This document shows, piece by piece, positions 8,695 through 16,893 of a stretch of DNA of 53,871 nt (position 1 is the stretch's first letter; every line of letters starts with the position of its first letter). The stretch lies in NCBI GenBank assembly GCA_017511535.1, contig JAFWJS010000022.1, forward strand, positions 1 to 53,871, written 5' to 3'. The position numbers and the translations under genes are program-made. This DNA comes from Eubacterium sp. GTDB taxonomy: Bacteria > Bacillota > Clostridia > Peptostreptococcales > Anaerovoracaceae. A model generated the notes under the pieces. It ran no database searches. It was not told the origin of the DNA and saw only the letters and a list, made by a program, of their open reading frames with translations.

Positions 8695-9189
8695 CTAGTC
8701 CTCTTTTTTTGATTCCTCTATCTTTGTTACTCTGAAGTGACGGAGTCCGCTTGGTACTGTTACCTCTACTTCGTCTCCAACAGCTTTGCCGTTGAGGGCG
8801 CTTCCTATCGGTGACGAGCTGGAGATCTTAGGCGGCTGTGAGAACGGGTCTACGTCTACTCCGACGATCGCGAATGACATCTCCTGATCTGCGTCGAGAT
8901 CCTGCACAGTCACGGTAAGTCCCAGTCCGACCTTGCTTGTGTCGATGGTGACTACTACAGCGTTCCTGATCTTCTCTTCCAGAGCCTGCAGCTCTTCATG
9001 GAACTTGGCTTCATTTTCTTTTGCCGCGTCATATTCGGCGTTCTCAGAAAGGTCTCCGTATGAACGTGCTTCTCTCAGCGCGTCAGCGATCTCTTTCTGC
9101 TTTACTTTTACCATCTCCGAATACTTAGCCTGGAGTTTATCAAACTCCTCCTGGGTCATCTGGTTGTCTTTCAAATCATTCTCAGGCAT
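8695..9189 (-). CDS. greA: Transcription elongation factor GreA
   Basis: Binds the RNA polymerase secondary channel and stimulates cleavage of backtracked RNA. The 164 residues comprise the N-terminal coiled coil with the conserved tip region (ARSYGDLSENAEYDAAKENE, about residues 40-60) and the C-terminal FKBP-like domain (SSSPIGSALNGKAVGDEVEV). AAAGGAG precedes ATG 9189. It is the first gene of greA-lysS and has a near-consensus promoter upstream. The first nine residues before MTQEEFDKL are slightly longer than usual. Confidence 0.97.
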   Translation of the reverse strand: MPENDLKDNQMTQEEFDKLQAKYSEMVKVKQKEIADALREARSYGDLSENAEYDAAKENEAKFHEELQALEEKIRNAVVVTIDTSKVGLGLTVTVQDLDADQEMSFAIVGVDVDPFSQPPKISSSSPIGSALNGKAVGDEVEVTVPSGLRHFRVTKIEESKKED

Positions 9190-9267
9190 TTGTTACATTT
9201 CTCCTTTATACAAAACTAAACAAAACAGCTTTTGCCGGGTCTCCTCGTCAAATGCCGTTCGATAGCA

Positions 9268-9296
9268 ATTCTACTCCTACGGCACCCTGATGTCAA
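9268..9296 (-). promoter_or_regulatory. Sigma-A-type promoter of greA-lysS
   Basis: On the minus strand a perfect TTGACA (9291-9296) and TAGAAT (9268-9273) are 17 bases apart. This gives a leader of roughly 70 nt before greA. It is among the best promoters in the window. Confidence 0.8.
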
Positions 9297-9318
9297 GAAT
9301 CCGTAAAGGCCGCTGCCT

Positions 9319-9462
9319 CTATTTGACAGTCACCTTTATCTTTTTTGATACTCCGTTATGACCGTACGCATATACATAGCAGGTGCCTTTGCCGACTCCT
9401 TTTATGACGCCCTTCTTTGTCACTTTCGCAACTTTCGTATCTGTGCTCAGGTCTGTGATCAT
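9319..9462 (-). pseudogene. Remnant of a Big_2 (bacterial Ig-like) surface protein
   Basis: A 47-codon frame that matches the end of a Big_2 domain: STDTKVAKVTKKGVIKGVG, then GTCYVYAYGHNGVSKKIK, ending VTVK and a stop. Intact Big_2 domains are about 80 residues; this keeps only the second half. The same fold, and similar wording (KKIAKVSQSGKVTGV), occurs in the secreted proteins at 14.2 and 22.3 kb. There is a stop codon immediately before its first ATG and no ribosome binding site, signal peptide or upstream domain. It starts 5 bases after the racemase stop. I read it as the residual 3' end of a lost surface-protein gene. Confidence 0.5.
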
Positions 9463-9466
9463 TTAT

Positions 9467-10564
9467 TTATATATACTTTATCGTCACGTTTCTGCTCACC
9501 GTGACGAACACCATGGAAGCGTAGTCGATCCCGAATGTCAGAACATCGCCTACTTTCAGGCTTCGGTCACTGTCTTCTACGTCGAGGATCGTATGATCAC
9601 TGGAAGCTCCGATGACTTTAATGCCAGAATCAAGCGGGAAGATCTCGTCCTCGCTTCCGTAATCAACTTTACCGCCCGCACATATCGCACGCATCCTGTT
9701 TCCTCTGTCTATGTACTCGGGTTCATGCCCGAATGCGTCCCTCCCCATCGTACCGCTCGGGTATGTTGGTTTGTTCTTCAGTTCGACTATCTCCAGTTTC
9801 AGCCTGAATATATCCTGATTCATGAAGCTCAGGTCGCACCCATAGAAAAGCGGCAGATCTCTCGCCAGCAGTATCGCTTCGCCGATCCTGAGGTGGTTGA
9901 TCCGTTCCGGTATGCTGTCATCCAGTACTCTCATCAGGCTCGATGTCGCGCCGCCCGATAATATGTCTAGCTTACGTCCTATCGCATCCTCTACCTGCTC
10001 TGCTCGTGCCACGAATTCCTCAAGCTTTTCCTTCGTTGGAAGTATCGATCCATAGCAGCCGACGTTCATGCCGACTCCCGCGAGATACAGCCCGTCAAGC
10101 TCGTTTTCTACTGTCAAAGCCGCTTCTGTCAGCTCGTCTCCGACAAAGCCTTCTCTTAAGTCTCCCATTTCGGCCATCAGTATGACTTTATGGACTTTGC
10201 CCTGTCTGAGAGCTTCACTGCTCAAAGCCCTTAAGACTTCCTCCTCACTCTCGAGAGAATAGTCGCAGTACTTCACGATCTCAGGCACTTCGCTCAGCAT
10301 CGGGATCCTGATCATGAGCGTCGGCTTTCTTAACTCCGGTTCAGCTTCACCGATACTGATCGCGTCTTTGAGCTGCTCGATCCTGGACGAACCGATCATC
10401 GTAACGTCACTTGCAGCATAGATCCTGGTGAGTTCCGGAAGCCCGTTCATTCCTTTGATGACTCCGGCCACAGAAATACCCTTCTCGGCGCACCGCGAAG
10501 TCACTTCTTCTATATTGTGTGAAAGCTTACCCTTATCTATCACAAGCTGTGGATATGAATGCAT
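9467..10564 (-). CDS. PLP-dependent alanine/ornithine racemase-family protein
   Basis: Fold-type III PLP enzyme of the alanine-racemase N-terminal superfamily, closest by eye to the alanine/ornithine racemase (Orr-like) group. The PLP lysine is Lys37 in ISVAGVIKGMNG, and DVTMIGSSRIEQLKDA matches the group's strand-3 signature. A HEP/EDE-rich C-terminal beta domain follows. I chose ATG 10564, with AAGGAG five bases upstream, giving 365 residues. A longer frame would overlap the preceding synthetase gene. The gap to that gene is 37 bases, so they are probably one operon. The substrate (Ala, Orn, Lys or other) cannot be decided here. Confidence 0.8.
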   Translation of the reverse strand: MHSYPQLVIDKGKLSHNIEEVTSRCAEKGISVAGVIKGMNGLPELTRIYAASDVTMIGSSRIEQLKDAISIGEAEPELRKPTLMIRIPMLSEVPEIVKYCDYSLESEEEVLRALSSEALRQGKVHKVILMAEMGDLREGFVGDELTEAALTVENELDGLYLAGVGMNVGCYGSILPTKEKLEEFVARAEQVEDAIGRKLDILSGGATSSLMRVLDDSIPERINHLRIGEAILLARDLPLFYGCDLSFMNQDIFRLKLEIVELKNKPTYPSGTMGRDAFGHEPEYIDRGNRMRAICAGGKVDYGSEDEIFPLDSGIKVIGASSDHTILDVEDSDRSLKVGDVLTFGIDYASMVFVTVSRNVTIKYI

Positions 10565-10601
10565 ATGATCTCCTTGTGGATCAGAGACGGTTCCGGCCGT
10601 C

Positions 10602-13600
10602 TCACAGTCTTCCGGTGATATAGATATAGTTATCATCGTCGACGCAGCCGAGATCTCCTGTGTGGAGCCAGCCGCCTTCCAAAGCCGCAGACGTGGCTTC
10701 TTCGTCTTTATAGTACCCCTTCATGACATTCTCGCCCTTAAGGCAGATCTCTCCGATGCCCTCGTGGTTTTTGTTCACGACTTTCACCTCAAGGCCAGGC
10801 ACAAGATGACCGCATGATCCGATCCTTATCTTGTCTTTATCTGACGGATCTACTGCCGCGATCGTAGCGCACTCTGTGAGCCAGTAGCTCTGAAGCGCCG
10901 TCATACCGAACATACGGAGTTCTTCCATGGCGTCCTTATCGACTTTGCTCCCGCCTGTCATGATCATGCGCACCTTTCCGCCTACTACGTCTCTCGACGC
11001 CTGCGCGAACGGAGCCACAATATTCAGCCCTATCTTGCTGGTATATTTGTTTGCGTTCATTATTGAATAGATCGCGTTGCTCCCGCGTCTGTCGTCTACG
11101 GTATCCTTGAACATCTGACGGATCATCCTCATGTCCGCAGGCGTCATGACGAGCACGGTCGGATGAGTATCGCGCATCTCTTTGCACATTTCCTCTGCCG
11201 ACGCAGTCTTGACCTTTCTGGACCTGTGGATCGCGCCTGCTCCCGTATATGCTCCGCGCCATGTGCTGACGATCGACGCACCTCTGTAAAGAGGCAGCAG
11301 CAGACCGCATGTTATTTCATATATTATATGTGCAGGCAGTGTGGAATAGACCACGTCATACGGGTCTATCCTGACAGAGGCGGCAGCAGACATGACGCCG
11401 TACGCTATGTTCGCCTGCGTGAGCTCTACTGTCCTCGCCTGCCCTGTTTCGCCTGAAGTATAGACTATCGCGGCGGTATCGTCGCCTGATATCATCTTGT
11501 CTATATACTGTCTGTCACCCTGTGAAACGCTTCTCTTTCCTTCTTCGATAAGGTCGTTCCAGTTAAGGATGCCTTCTTCTGACGCGTCACCGCTTTCCTC
11601 TGTATGGATCTCGTCTGAGCTGTAGTCATACTCTATCAGCACTTCCAGAGGGGTCGTGCCGAGCGCCTTGATCGTGAGGAACTTGTCTCTCAGCGCTGAT
11701 TCGAAGATCGCCACTCTGACTTCTGCTTCGCTCAGCCGTCTCTCCAGCTCTTCAGTGCTCAGGTCATACTCGACCGGCACCACAGTACCGACTCCTGACA
11801 CGATAGCAAGGTATGACATCTGCCACTTATATCCGTTACGCCCTATCACGGCGACGTTGCTTCCTCCGAGGTCACGGTCGATCAAAGCTGTTCCGAGGCC
11901 GTCCATATCAGCAAGAAGCTCCTTATATGTGACTTCCACATACTGCCTGGAATTGTTTACTGTTTCGTTTCCGCCGGCTTCCGGCTCGAGTTTTCTTATG
12001 AACGCCTTGTTCTTTTCAAATCTGTCGCAGCTTAAGTAGATGAGGTTTTTGATATCTGTCACAGGACGGATATCTTTCGCTTCTATGTAGCCGCTCTTAT
12101 CTCTCTTTATCTGGTCCACGAGTTCTCTCGCGCGGCTCTCTTCAAGGCGCTTCTTCTCGTGCTCGTCGAGGCTCCCGCCTGACTGCGGACCGCCGCCGAG
12201 CTTGTTGCCGAAACGCTTGATCTTGCCTGTAGTGGTTTTTATGAACGGCTCTTTACGGATGTTCACACGCTTGACCTGCTTGTATGGCGGGAGTCCTTTG
12301 TTGAACTCGTCGACGAGATCCTTGAACAGATAGTAGATCTCGCTTTCACCGAGGTCGCCCTTCTGGCGCTTCACCTCTTCGAAGTTCGGATAGATGTCGG
12401 CTGTGATCATCACGTTCCCTACTCGGTCGTCTGCAACTCCGTGCACGATGACTTCCTGCACAAGCTCGCTCTCCATGAGGACTGCTTCAACTTCTTCAGG
12501 GAATATGTTCTTTCCGCCCTTGGTGACGATGACAGTCTTGGCTCTTCCCGTGATATGAACGAATCCATCCTCATCCATATAGCCGAGGTCTCCTGTATGG
12601 AGCCAGCCGTTTCTCAGAGTCTCTTTTGTAGCTTCTTCATTCTCGTAATATCCCATCATGACCGACGGGCCCTTTACGATTATCTCGCCTATGCCGTCTT
12701 CATCCTGATCGACGATCCTGACTTTGGTGCCCGGCACCGGCTTCCCTACGGCGTCTGCCTTGCGGTATCTGTCAGGATTCAGGCAGATGATCGGCGCGCA
12801 TTCGCTCATTCCGTATCCCTGGATCATCGGGATGCCCATCGCTTCAAACTCCTCAATTATATATGGATCCGCAGCGGCGCCTCCGACGATGAAGGCCTGC
12901 ATCGCTCCTCCGAATGAATTATGTATCGCCTTGAACAGTCTCTTTATGACCATCTTGTTGTTATACAGCTTGAGGCGCTTGGAAAGATCTATAGCGCGGC
13001 GCAGTTTCTGGTCCTCGCCGCGGCGCTTGGCCTGTTTCCACATGCCCTTGTACATCTTTTCGAATACGAGAGGCACGCCCAGCATTACGTTGGCCTTGAC
13101 CTCTTCCATGTTTTTCTGTATGTATTTGATGCCCTCACAGATGGCGATCGTCTTCCCCTGGTAGAACGTTGTGAATATATCGCACGTCATCTCATATACG
13201 TGATGGATAGGCAGGATCGAAAGCACGATGCCCGGCTCAGGGATCTTGAAGAACATGGAGAGCTGCATGCAGTTGGCAGCTATGTTCCTGTGTGAGAGCA
13301 TGACGCCCTTTGCTGCCCCTGTCGTTCCTGAAGTAAAGAGCAGAGTGGACATCTGATCAGGGTCCACGTCTATGTCTGTATATGAAGCGTCTCCCTGTTC
13401 AAGCAGCTCACGCCCCTTTTCAACGAGCTCCGGAAGCGACAGCTCCTGCTCAGAGGCCGTCTCCTCTTCCATTGAGATGAAATACTGTATGCTCTTCGGA
13501 TCGCCGAAGAGTGCCTCGATATTCTTACGGCATTTATTCGAATACACTATCGCGGCGGCTCCTGACCTTTCGACAAGACCGATAAGCTCTCCCGACGGAA

Positions 13601-13916
13601 GATTCTTGTCCAGCGGAACTATGACACCGACGCCGCAGACGACTGTGAAATATGTGAGTATCCAGCTCACACTCGTCTCTCCGATAACTGCGATCTTCTT
13701 ACCGGAAAGACCCATCTTGATCATTTCCGTACCCAGCGCGTCCATATCCTGCTTGACTTCGCTGTATGTCACAGGCTCGAACTTCCCGCTCTCTTTACTT
13801 TTCTGGAGATATGCGGGGTGATCCCCGAACAGCTCCGCGCTGGAACAGATCAGTTCTTTGATGTCCTCGATCTTACGGAATTTGTGATATACGCCGTCGT
13901 ACTTTTTATCGTTCAT
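10602..13916 (-). CDS. Tandem acyl-CoA synthetase with truncated, degenerate second half
   Basis: A 1104-residue protein made of two ANL-superfamily (AMP-binding) modules. Module 1 (about 1-610) looks active: P-loop LLFTSGTTGAAKGVMLSHRN (191-210), YGMSECAPI, GWLHTGDLGYMDEDGFVHITGRAK, and the catalytic lysine Lys565 in TTTGKIKRF. It resembles long-chain fatty acyl-CoA synthetases. Module 2 (about 625-1104) is homologous but has a changed P-loop (SGETGQARTVELT, near 820) and stops at ITGRL, before the hinge/C-terminal lid and its catalytic lysine. The stop is not a simple frameshift, because no lid domain is encoded downstream. There are no membrane segments. The leader has a promoter at 13989-14017. 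The racemase-like gene follows in the same transcript. Confidence 0.88.
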   Translation of the reverse strand: MNDKKYDGVYHKFRKIEDIKELICSSAELFGDHPAYLQKSKESGKFEPVTYSEVKQDMDALGTEMIKMGLSGKKIAVIGETSVSWILTYFTVVCGVGVIVPLDKNLPSGELIGLVERSGAAAIVYSNKCRKNIEALFGDPKSIQYFISMEEETASEQELSLPELVEKGRELLEQGDASYTDIDVDPDQMSTLLFTSGTTGAAKGVMLSHRNIAANCMQLSMFFKIPEPGIVLSILPIHHVYEMTCDIFTTFYQGKTIAICEGIKYIQKNMEEVKANVMLGVPLVFEKMYKGMWKQAKRRGEDQKLRRAIDLSKRLKLYNNKMVIKRLFKAIHNSFGGAMQAFIVGGAAADPYIIEEFEAMGIPMIQGYGMSECAPIICLNPDRYRKADAVGKPVPGTKVRIVDQDEDGIGEIIVKGPSVMMGYYENEEATKETLRNGWLHTGDLGYMDEDGFVHITGRAKTVIVTKGGKNIFPEEVEAVLMESELVQEVIVHGVADDRVGNVMITADIYPNFEEVKRQKGDLGESEIYYLFKDLVDEFNKGLPPYKQVKRVNIRKEPFIKTTTGKIKRFGNKLGGGPQSGGSLDEHEKKRLEESRARELVDQIKRDKSGYIEAKDIRPVTDIKNLIYLSCDRFEKNKAFIRKLEPEAGGNETVNNSRQYVEVTYKELLADMDGLGTALIDRDLGGSNVAVIGRNGYKWQMSYLAIVSGVGTVVPVEYDLSTEELERRLSEAEVRVAIFESALRDKFLTIKALGTTPLEVLIEYDYSSDEIHTEESGDASEEGILNWNDLIEEGKRSVSQGDRQYIDKMISGDDTAAIVYTSGETGQARTVELTQANIAYGVMSAAASVRIDPYDVVYSTLPAHIIYEITCGLLLPLYRGASIVSTWRGAYTGAGAIHRSRKVKTASAEEMCKEMRDTHPTVLVMTPADMRMIRQMFKDTVDDRRGSNAIYSIMNANKYTSKIGLNIVAPFAQASRDVVGGKVRMIMTGGSKVDKDAMEELRMFGMTALQSYWLTECATIAAVDPSDKDKIRIGSCGHLVPGLEVKVVNKNHEGIGEICLKGENVMKGYYKDEEATSAALEGGWLHTGDLGCVDDDNYIYITGRL

Positions 13917-13988
13917 TTCGAATACCTCTTATCTGCGGGGCCCCGCATACGGCCGCGTCGATCCGGCTGTATGCTGACTATAATAATC

Positions 13989-14017
13989 CTTATATATATT
14001 AACAGATTTTATTGCAA
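13989..14017 (-). promoter_or_regulatory. Promoter of the tandem acyl-CoA synthetase gene
   Basis: On the minus strand TTGCAA (14012-14017) and TATAAG (13989-13994) are 17 bases apart. It sits right after the terminator of the upstream gene. Confidence 0.55.
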
Positions 14018-14020
14018 ATG

Positions 14021-14065
14021 AAAAGACCGCCGCTCCGGGGGGTGGGTATGAGATGGAGCAGCGGC
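14021..14065 (-). terminator. Terminator of the NlpC/P60-like gene
   Basis: On the minus strand CCGCTGCTCC pairs with GGAGCGGCGG (one wobble) across an 18-base loop, followed by TCTTTTC. It lies about 125 bases after the stop codon at 14189. The intervening 14066-14188 has no recognisable gene. Confidence 0.6.
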
Positions 14066-14188
14066 CAAGGGGCTTTCCGCGCCTTTCGGAGGCTGCAGCC
14101 TTGTGCTGTAAGCTGTGTCTCCGTGGGAAGACGGCGCGGTATTGGTGATTACGTCGAATCGTAAGTTATTTACTTGTTCAGTTACCGG

Positions 14189-15778
14189 CTATTTGCCGAT
14201 ATTTCCGTAGTAACGGTATACTTCGTTATATCCTGTCCAGGAGGTGTTCACGCTGACTTCACGTCCGCTTGAGTCTCCTGATCTTCCGTCGTAGTTGTTA
14301 TGCGCGCCTACGTCGAGTCCGTTTCCTGCGTGGATCTGGATGTGGCAGGAACAGTTGAGCACGATATCCCCGCGCTTGAGTTCCTTGACGTACGGCTTGC
14401 TGTAATAGTACTTTGTTTTTCCGTTCTTCTTGTATGAGCGCTTGATCAGGACTTTCTTCCATCCGTTTTTGACGAGACGGTCTCTTACGCCGCGGACCAC
14501 AGGCGACGGCTTGACTGTAGCGTCCATGAAGTCTTTGCCCATCCCGCTGAATGCCAGCGCGGCGTTTACGAATGTTGCGCAGTCATAGTCCTTGGAAGCT
14601 CCGCTGTTTGTGTACGGGCAAAGCCTGTCCAGGCCGCGTCCTGTATATACTCCCATACTGTATCCGTATGAATCGTCTGCGGCTACTTTCTCAGCCCATT
14701 TGACCACGGCTTCTGATCCGACTCCGCAGTAATAGATCTCGTCTCCGTAGGTCAGCGATATAGTGCTGCCTTTGGAAAGGCTGGCTCCGGCCTTCTTGTT
14801 CTGCTTCATGATCTTGCCCATCTTGACGCCGGGATACTTTTTGTTCATATCCTTTTTCTTGATGAAGACCTTCTTGACAGATACCTTGAACCCGGCTGCG
14901 GTCGCCACCTTCTTCGCCTTTGACGGTGAGAGGTTGGTAAGATCCGGCACAACGCTCGGCGTTATCGTCTTTACTGTGACCTTCTTTGTTACTGTGAAGC
15001 CGGCGTGTGACCTGGCCGTGATCTTCGCGGTACCGTTTGCGACTCCCGTGACTTTACCTGACTGTGAGACCTTGGCGATCTTCTTATCGGAAGAAGTCCA
15101 TTTGATCTTGTATGTCTTGAGCATGGATGCTGTGGTATCTACCTTGAACTGTGATGTGAATCCTGTATAGATGACAGATTCCGAAGCGCTGAACTTGATC
15201 TTGGTCGCGTTCACATAGTCGCCGTATCCCGGCCAGATAACGACTGATTCTGAAATGTTGCTCTGATTGTCGCCGTTCATACCTGCGACCGCCAGGAACA
15301 CTTCTCTGTTGTTCTTGAAAAGCATCTTCCTGGAATTTTTCTTGACAGGCTTCTTGTAGATCCTGTAACCCTTATCAGTCTTGTACTTATAGTAGATCTG
15401 ATACTGTTCGCAGTTTTCAGCCTCCGCCCACTTCAGTGTGACGTAGCGCTTGCCGACCTTGACGTTGTCTGCGGAAATGCCGCTCGTGGATACTGAAGTC
15501 GTAACAGTAAGTCCGGACGGTACTCCCGGGATCCTGGACTCTTTTTCTATCTGTTCGTCTACTGTTTCCTGAGCTGCGTCCTGATCGGTCTGACGCTGAG
15601 CCATCATCTGCTGTTCTTCAGCTTTCTGTTCAGCGATCATCTGCTGCTTCTGAGCTACGCTAAGAGCGCCGGCGTATGATGAAACCGTACCGGCACATAG
15701 AATGACAAATGTTGCTGCAAGGGCTGCCGCAGCACAGCGGGCCGCCTTGCCTGATACCATATCTAATCTCATACCCAT
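14189..15778 (-). CDS. Secreted multidomain NlpC/P60-like wall protein
   Basis: Exported protein, probably a peptidoglycan peptidase or amidase. In order it has: a signal peptide (about residues 1-36, ending SSYAGA), a Gln-rich helix (QKAEEQQMMAQRQ), a fibronectin-like domain (VTLKWAEAENCEQYQIYYKY), a Big_2 domain (IKWTSSDKKIAKVSQSGKVTGV), a PASTA-like domain (VPDLTNLSPSKAKKVATAAG), and a C-terminal cysteine-peptidase-like domain. The likely nucleophile is Cys400 in DYDCATFV, with His479/His483 in CHIQIHAGNG. ATG 15778 has AAAGGAG before it; a TTG six codons upstream is less likely. The PASTA domain suggests binding to uncrosslinked peptidoglycan. It is a monocistronic unit with an unusual upstream region. 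Confidence 0.8.
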   Translation of the reverse strand: MGMRLDMVSGKAARCAAAALAATFVILCAGTVSSYAGALSVAQKQQMIAEQKAEEQQMMAQRQTDQDAAQETVDEQIEKESRIPGVPSGLTVTTSVSTSGISADNVKVGKRYVTLKWAEAENCEQYQIYYKYKTDKGYRIYKKPVKKNSRKMLFKNNREVFLAVAGMNGDNQSNISESVVIWPGYGDYVNATKIKFSASESVIYTGFTSQFKVDTTASMLKTYKIKWTSSDKKIAKVSQSGKVTGVANGTAKITARSHAGFTVTKKVTVKTITPSVVPDLTNLSPSKAKKVATAAGFKVSVKKVFIKKKDMNKKYPGVKMGKIMKQNKKAGASLSKGSTISLTYGDEIYYCGVGSEAVVKWAEKVAADDSYGYSMGVYTGRGLDRLCPYTNSGASKDYDCATFVNAALAFSGMGKDFMDATVKPSPVVRGVRDRLVKNGWKKVLIKRSYKKNGKTKYYYSKPYVKELKRGDIVLNCSCHIQIHAGNGLDVGAHNNYDGRSGDSSGREVSVNTSWTGYNEVYRYYGNIGK

Positions 15779-16188
15779 ATCAATCTCCTTTGACAATGAC
15801 CATTTTATTAAGAAATACTTAAGAACTCAACAAGAATCTTAATATCTCTTTATTATTTACGATCATTGTCAGAAGGCCTGCACAATATGTAGTTGCAACG
15901 GGTCTGGCTGTACCACTATTTTCATTTCTTAAGAGATCTAAAGATATTGGGTCAGAAAATCTTAAAATGTCTTAAGGACACAATATGTGGTGGTCGCCTC
16001 CCTGTATATGGGGTAGTTGGGTTTACAATAACAGCCAAAATTAATTATTCTTAAAACTTTTCCTGATGCACCTTAAGAAACTACTTCATGCATGCAGTGG
16101 ATGCTTCTGTCCGGGTGTTGTTAGAGGGATCTCCTTGTGCTAATATTGAATGCAGTCAGACCGGAAACTATATAGAAGTGAGATAGAA
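15779..16188. promoter_or_regulatory. Divergent intergenic region with CTTAAG cluster
   Basis: About 400 bases between the divergent wall-protein and flavin-reductase-like genes, without a gene. TTAAG/CTTAA occurs eight times (near 15808, 15818, 15838, 15928, 15961, 15971, 16050 and 16072), and four of these are perfect CTTAAG palindromes. CACAATATGT occurs twice, at 15881 and 15979, each followed by a GT-rich run. This looks like an operator array for one or both genes. No factor can be named. Confidence 0.45.
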
Positions 16189-16839
16189 ATGAAGACAAAG
16201 AAAATAAGAAAAGACAAAAAAACCGACGGACCATCGAAACCTGCCGTCAGGCGGCCGCACCGGAAAGTATTGTTCGACAAGCCCGGCAACTTCCTTTACC
16301 CGATCCCTGCCGTGATGGTCAGCTGCGGCACGATGGAAAAGCCCAACATAATAACTATCGCATGGACAGGTACGATATGTTCGGACCCTCCGATGGTCTC
16401 GATATCTGTCAGGCCGGAAAGATATTCTTACGGCATTATTAAAGAGTCCGGCGAATTCGTGATCAACCTGACCACAAAGAAGCTTTCCAGGGCGTGCGAC
16501 TACTGCGGCGTAGTCAGCGGAAGAGACGTCGATAAGTTCGCCGAGACCGGACTTACCCCCGCAGAGTCCAGGACCGTGGCGTGCCCTTCGATCCAGGAAT
16601 CGCCTGCCAGCATAGAATGCAAAGTAAGGGATGTCATACATCTCGGCAGCCACGACATGTTCACTGCAGAAGTAACAGGGGTCACTGTAGACAGCGCCTA
16701 TATTGATTCGAAAAACAGATTCCAGATGAACAAAACAGACCTCGTGGCTTATTCACACGGAACATATCTCACACTTGGAAAAGAACTCGGGACATTCGGT
16801 TTTTCCGTAAGAAAAAAACCGGCGAAAAAACGCCGGTGA
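16189..16839 (+). CDS. Flavin reductase-like FMN-binding protein
   Basis: Split-barrel FMN-binding protein of the flavin reductase-like family, about 216 residues. Typical features: a basic N-terminus, then YPIPAVMVSCGTMEKPNIIT, AWTGTICSDPPMVSISVRPERYSYGII and GEFVINLTT. Members are FMN reductases or flavoproteins of anaerobic metabolism; the electron partner is unknown. GAAGTGAG lies before ATG 16189. An in-frame ATG at 16150 would add 13 residues but lacks a site. The C-terminus is a very basic tail (RKKPAKKRR), partly encoded by a CCGGCG/CGCCGG hairpin. It is a single gene with a strong terminator. Confidence 0.85.
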   Translation: MKTKKIRKDKKTDGPSKPAVRRPHRKVLFDKPGNFLYPIPAVMVSCGTMEKPNIITIAWTGTICSDPPMVSISVRPERYSYGIIKESGEFVINLTTKKLSRACDYCGVVSGRDVDKFAETGLTPAESRTVACPSIQESPASIECKVRDVIHLGSHDMFTAEVTGVTVDSAYIDSKNRFQMNKTDLVAYSHGTYLTLGKELGTFGFSVRKKPAKKRR

Positions 16840-16863
16840 TGATCTGTCACGATCTGTCATTAT

Positions 16864-16893
16864 CCGCGGCCATCCGGCCGCGGTTTTTCTTTC
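16864..16893 (+). terminator. Terminator of the flavin-reductase-like gene
   Basis: CCGCGGCC-ATCC-GGCCGCGG is a perfect 8-bp stem followed by TTTTTCTTTC. It ends exactly where the convergent glycosyltransferase gene stops. Confidence 0.9.

Noticed and set aside
10564..10636. Frameshift joining the synthetase module 2 to the racemase frame
   Set aside because: The racemase has its own AAGGAG and ATG, and no lid domain is found in any frame, so a sequencing frameshift does not restore a normal enzyme.
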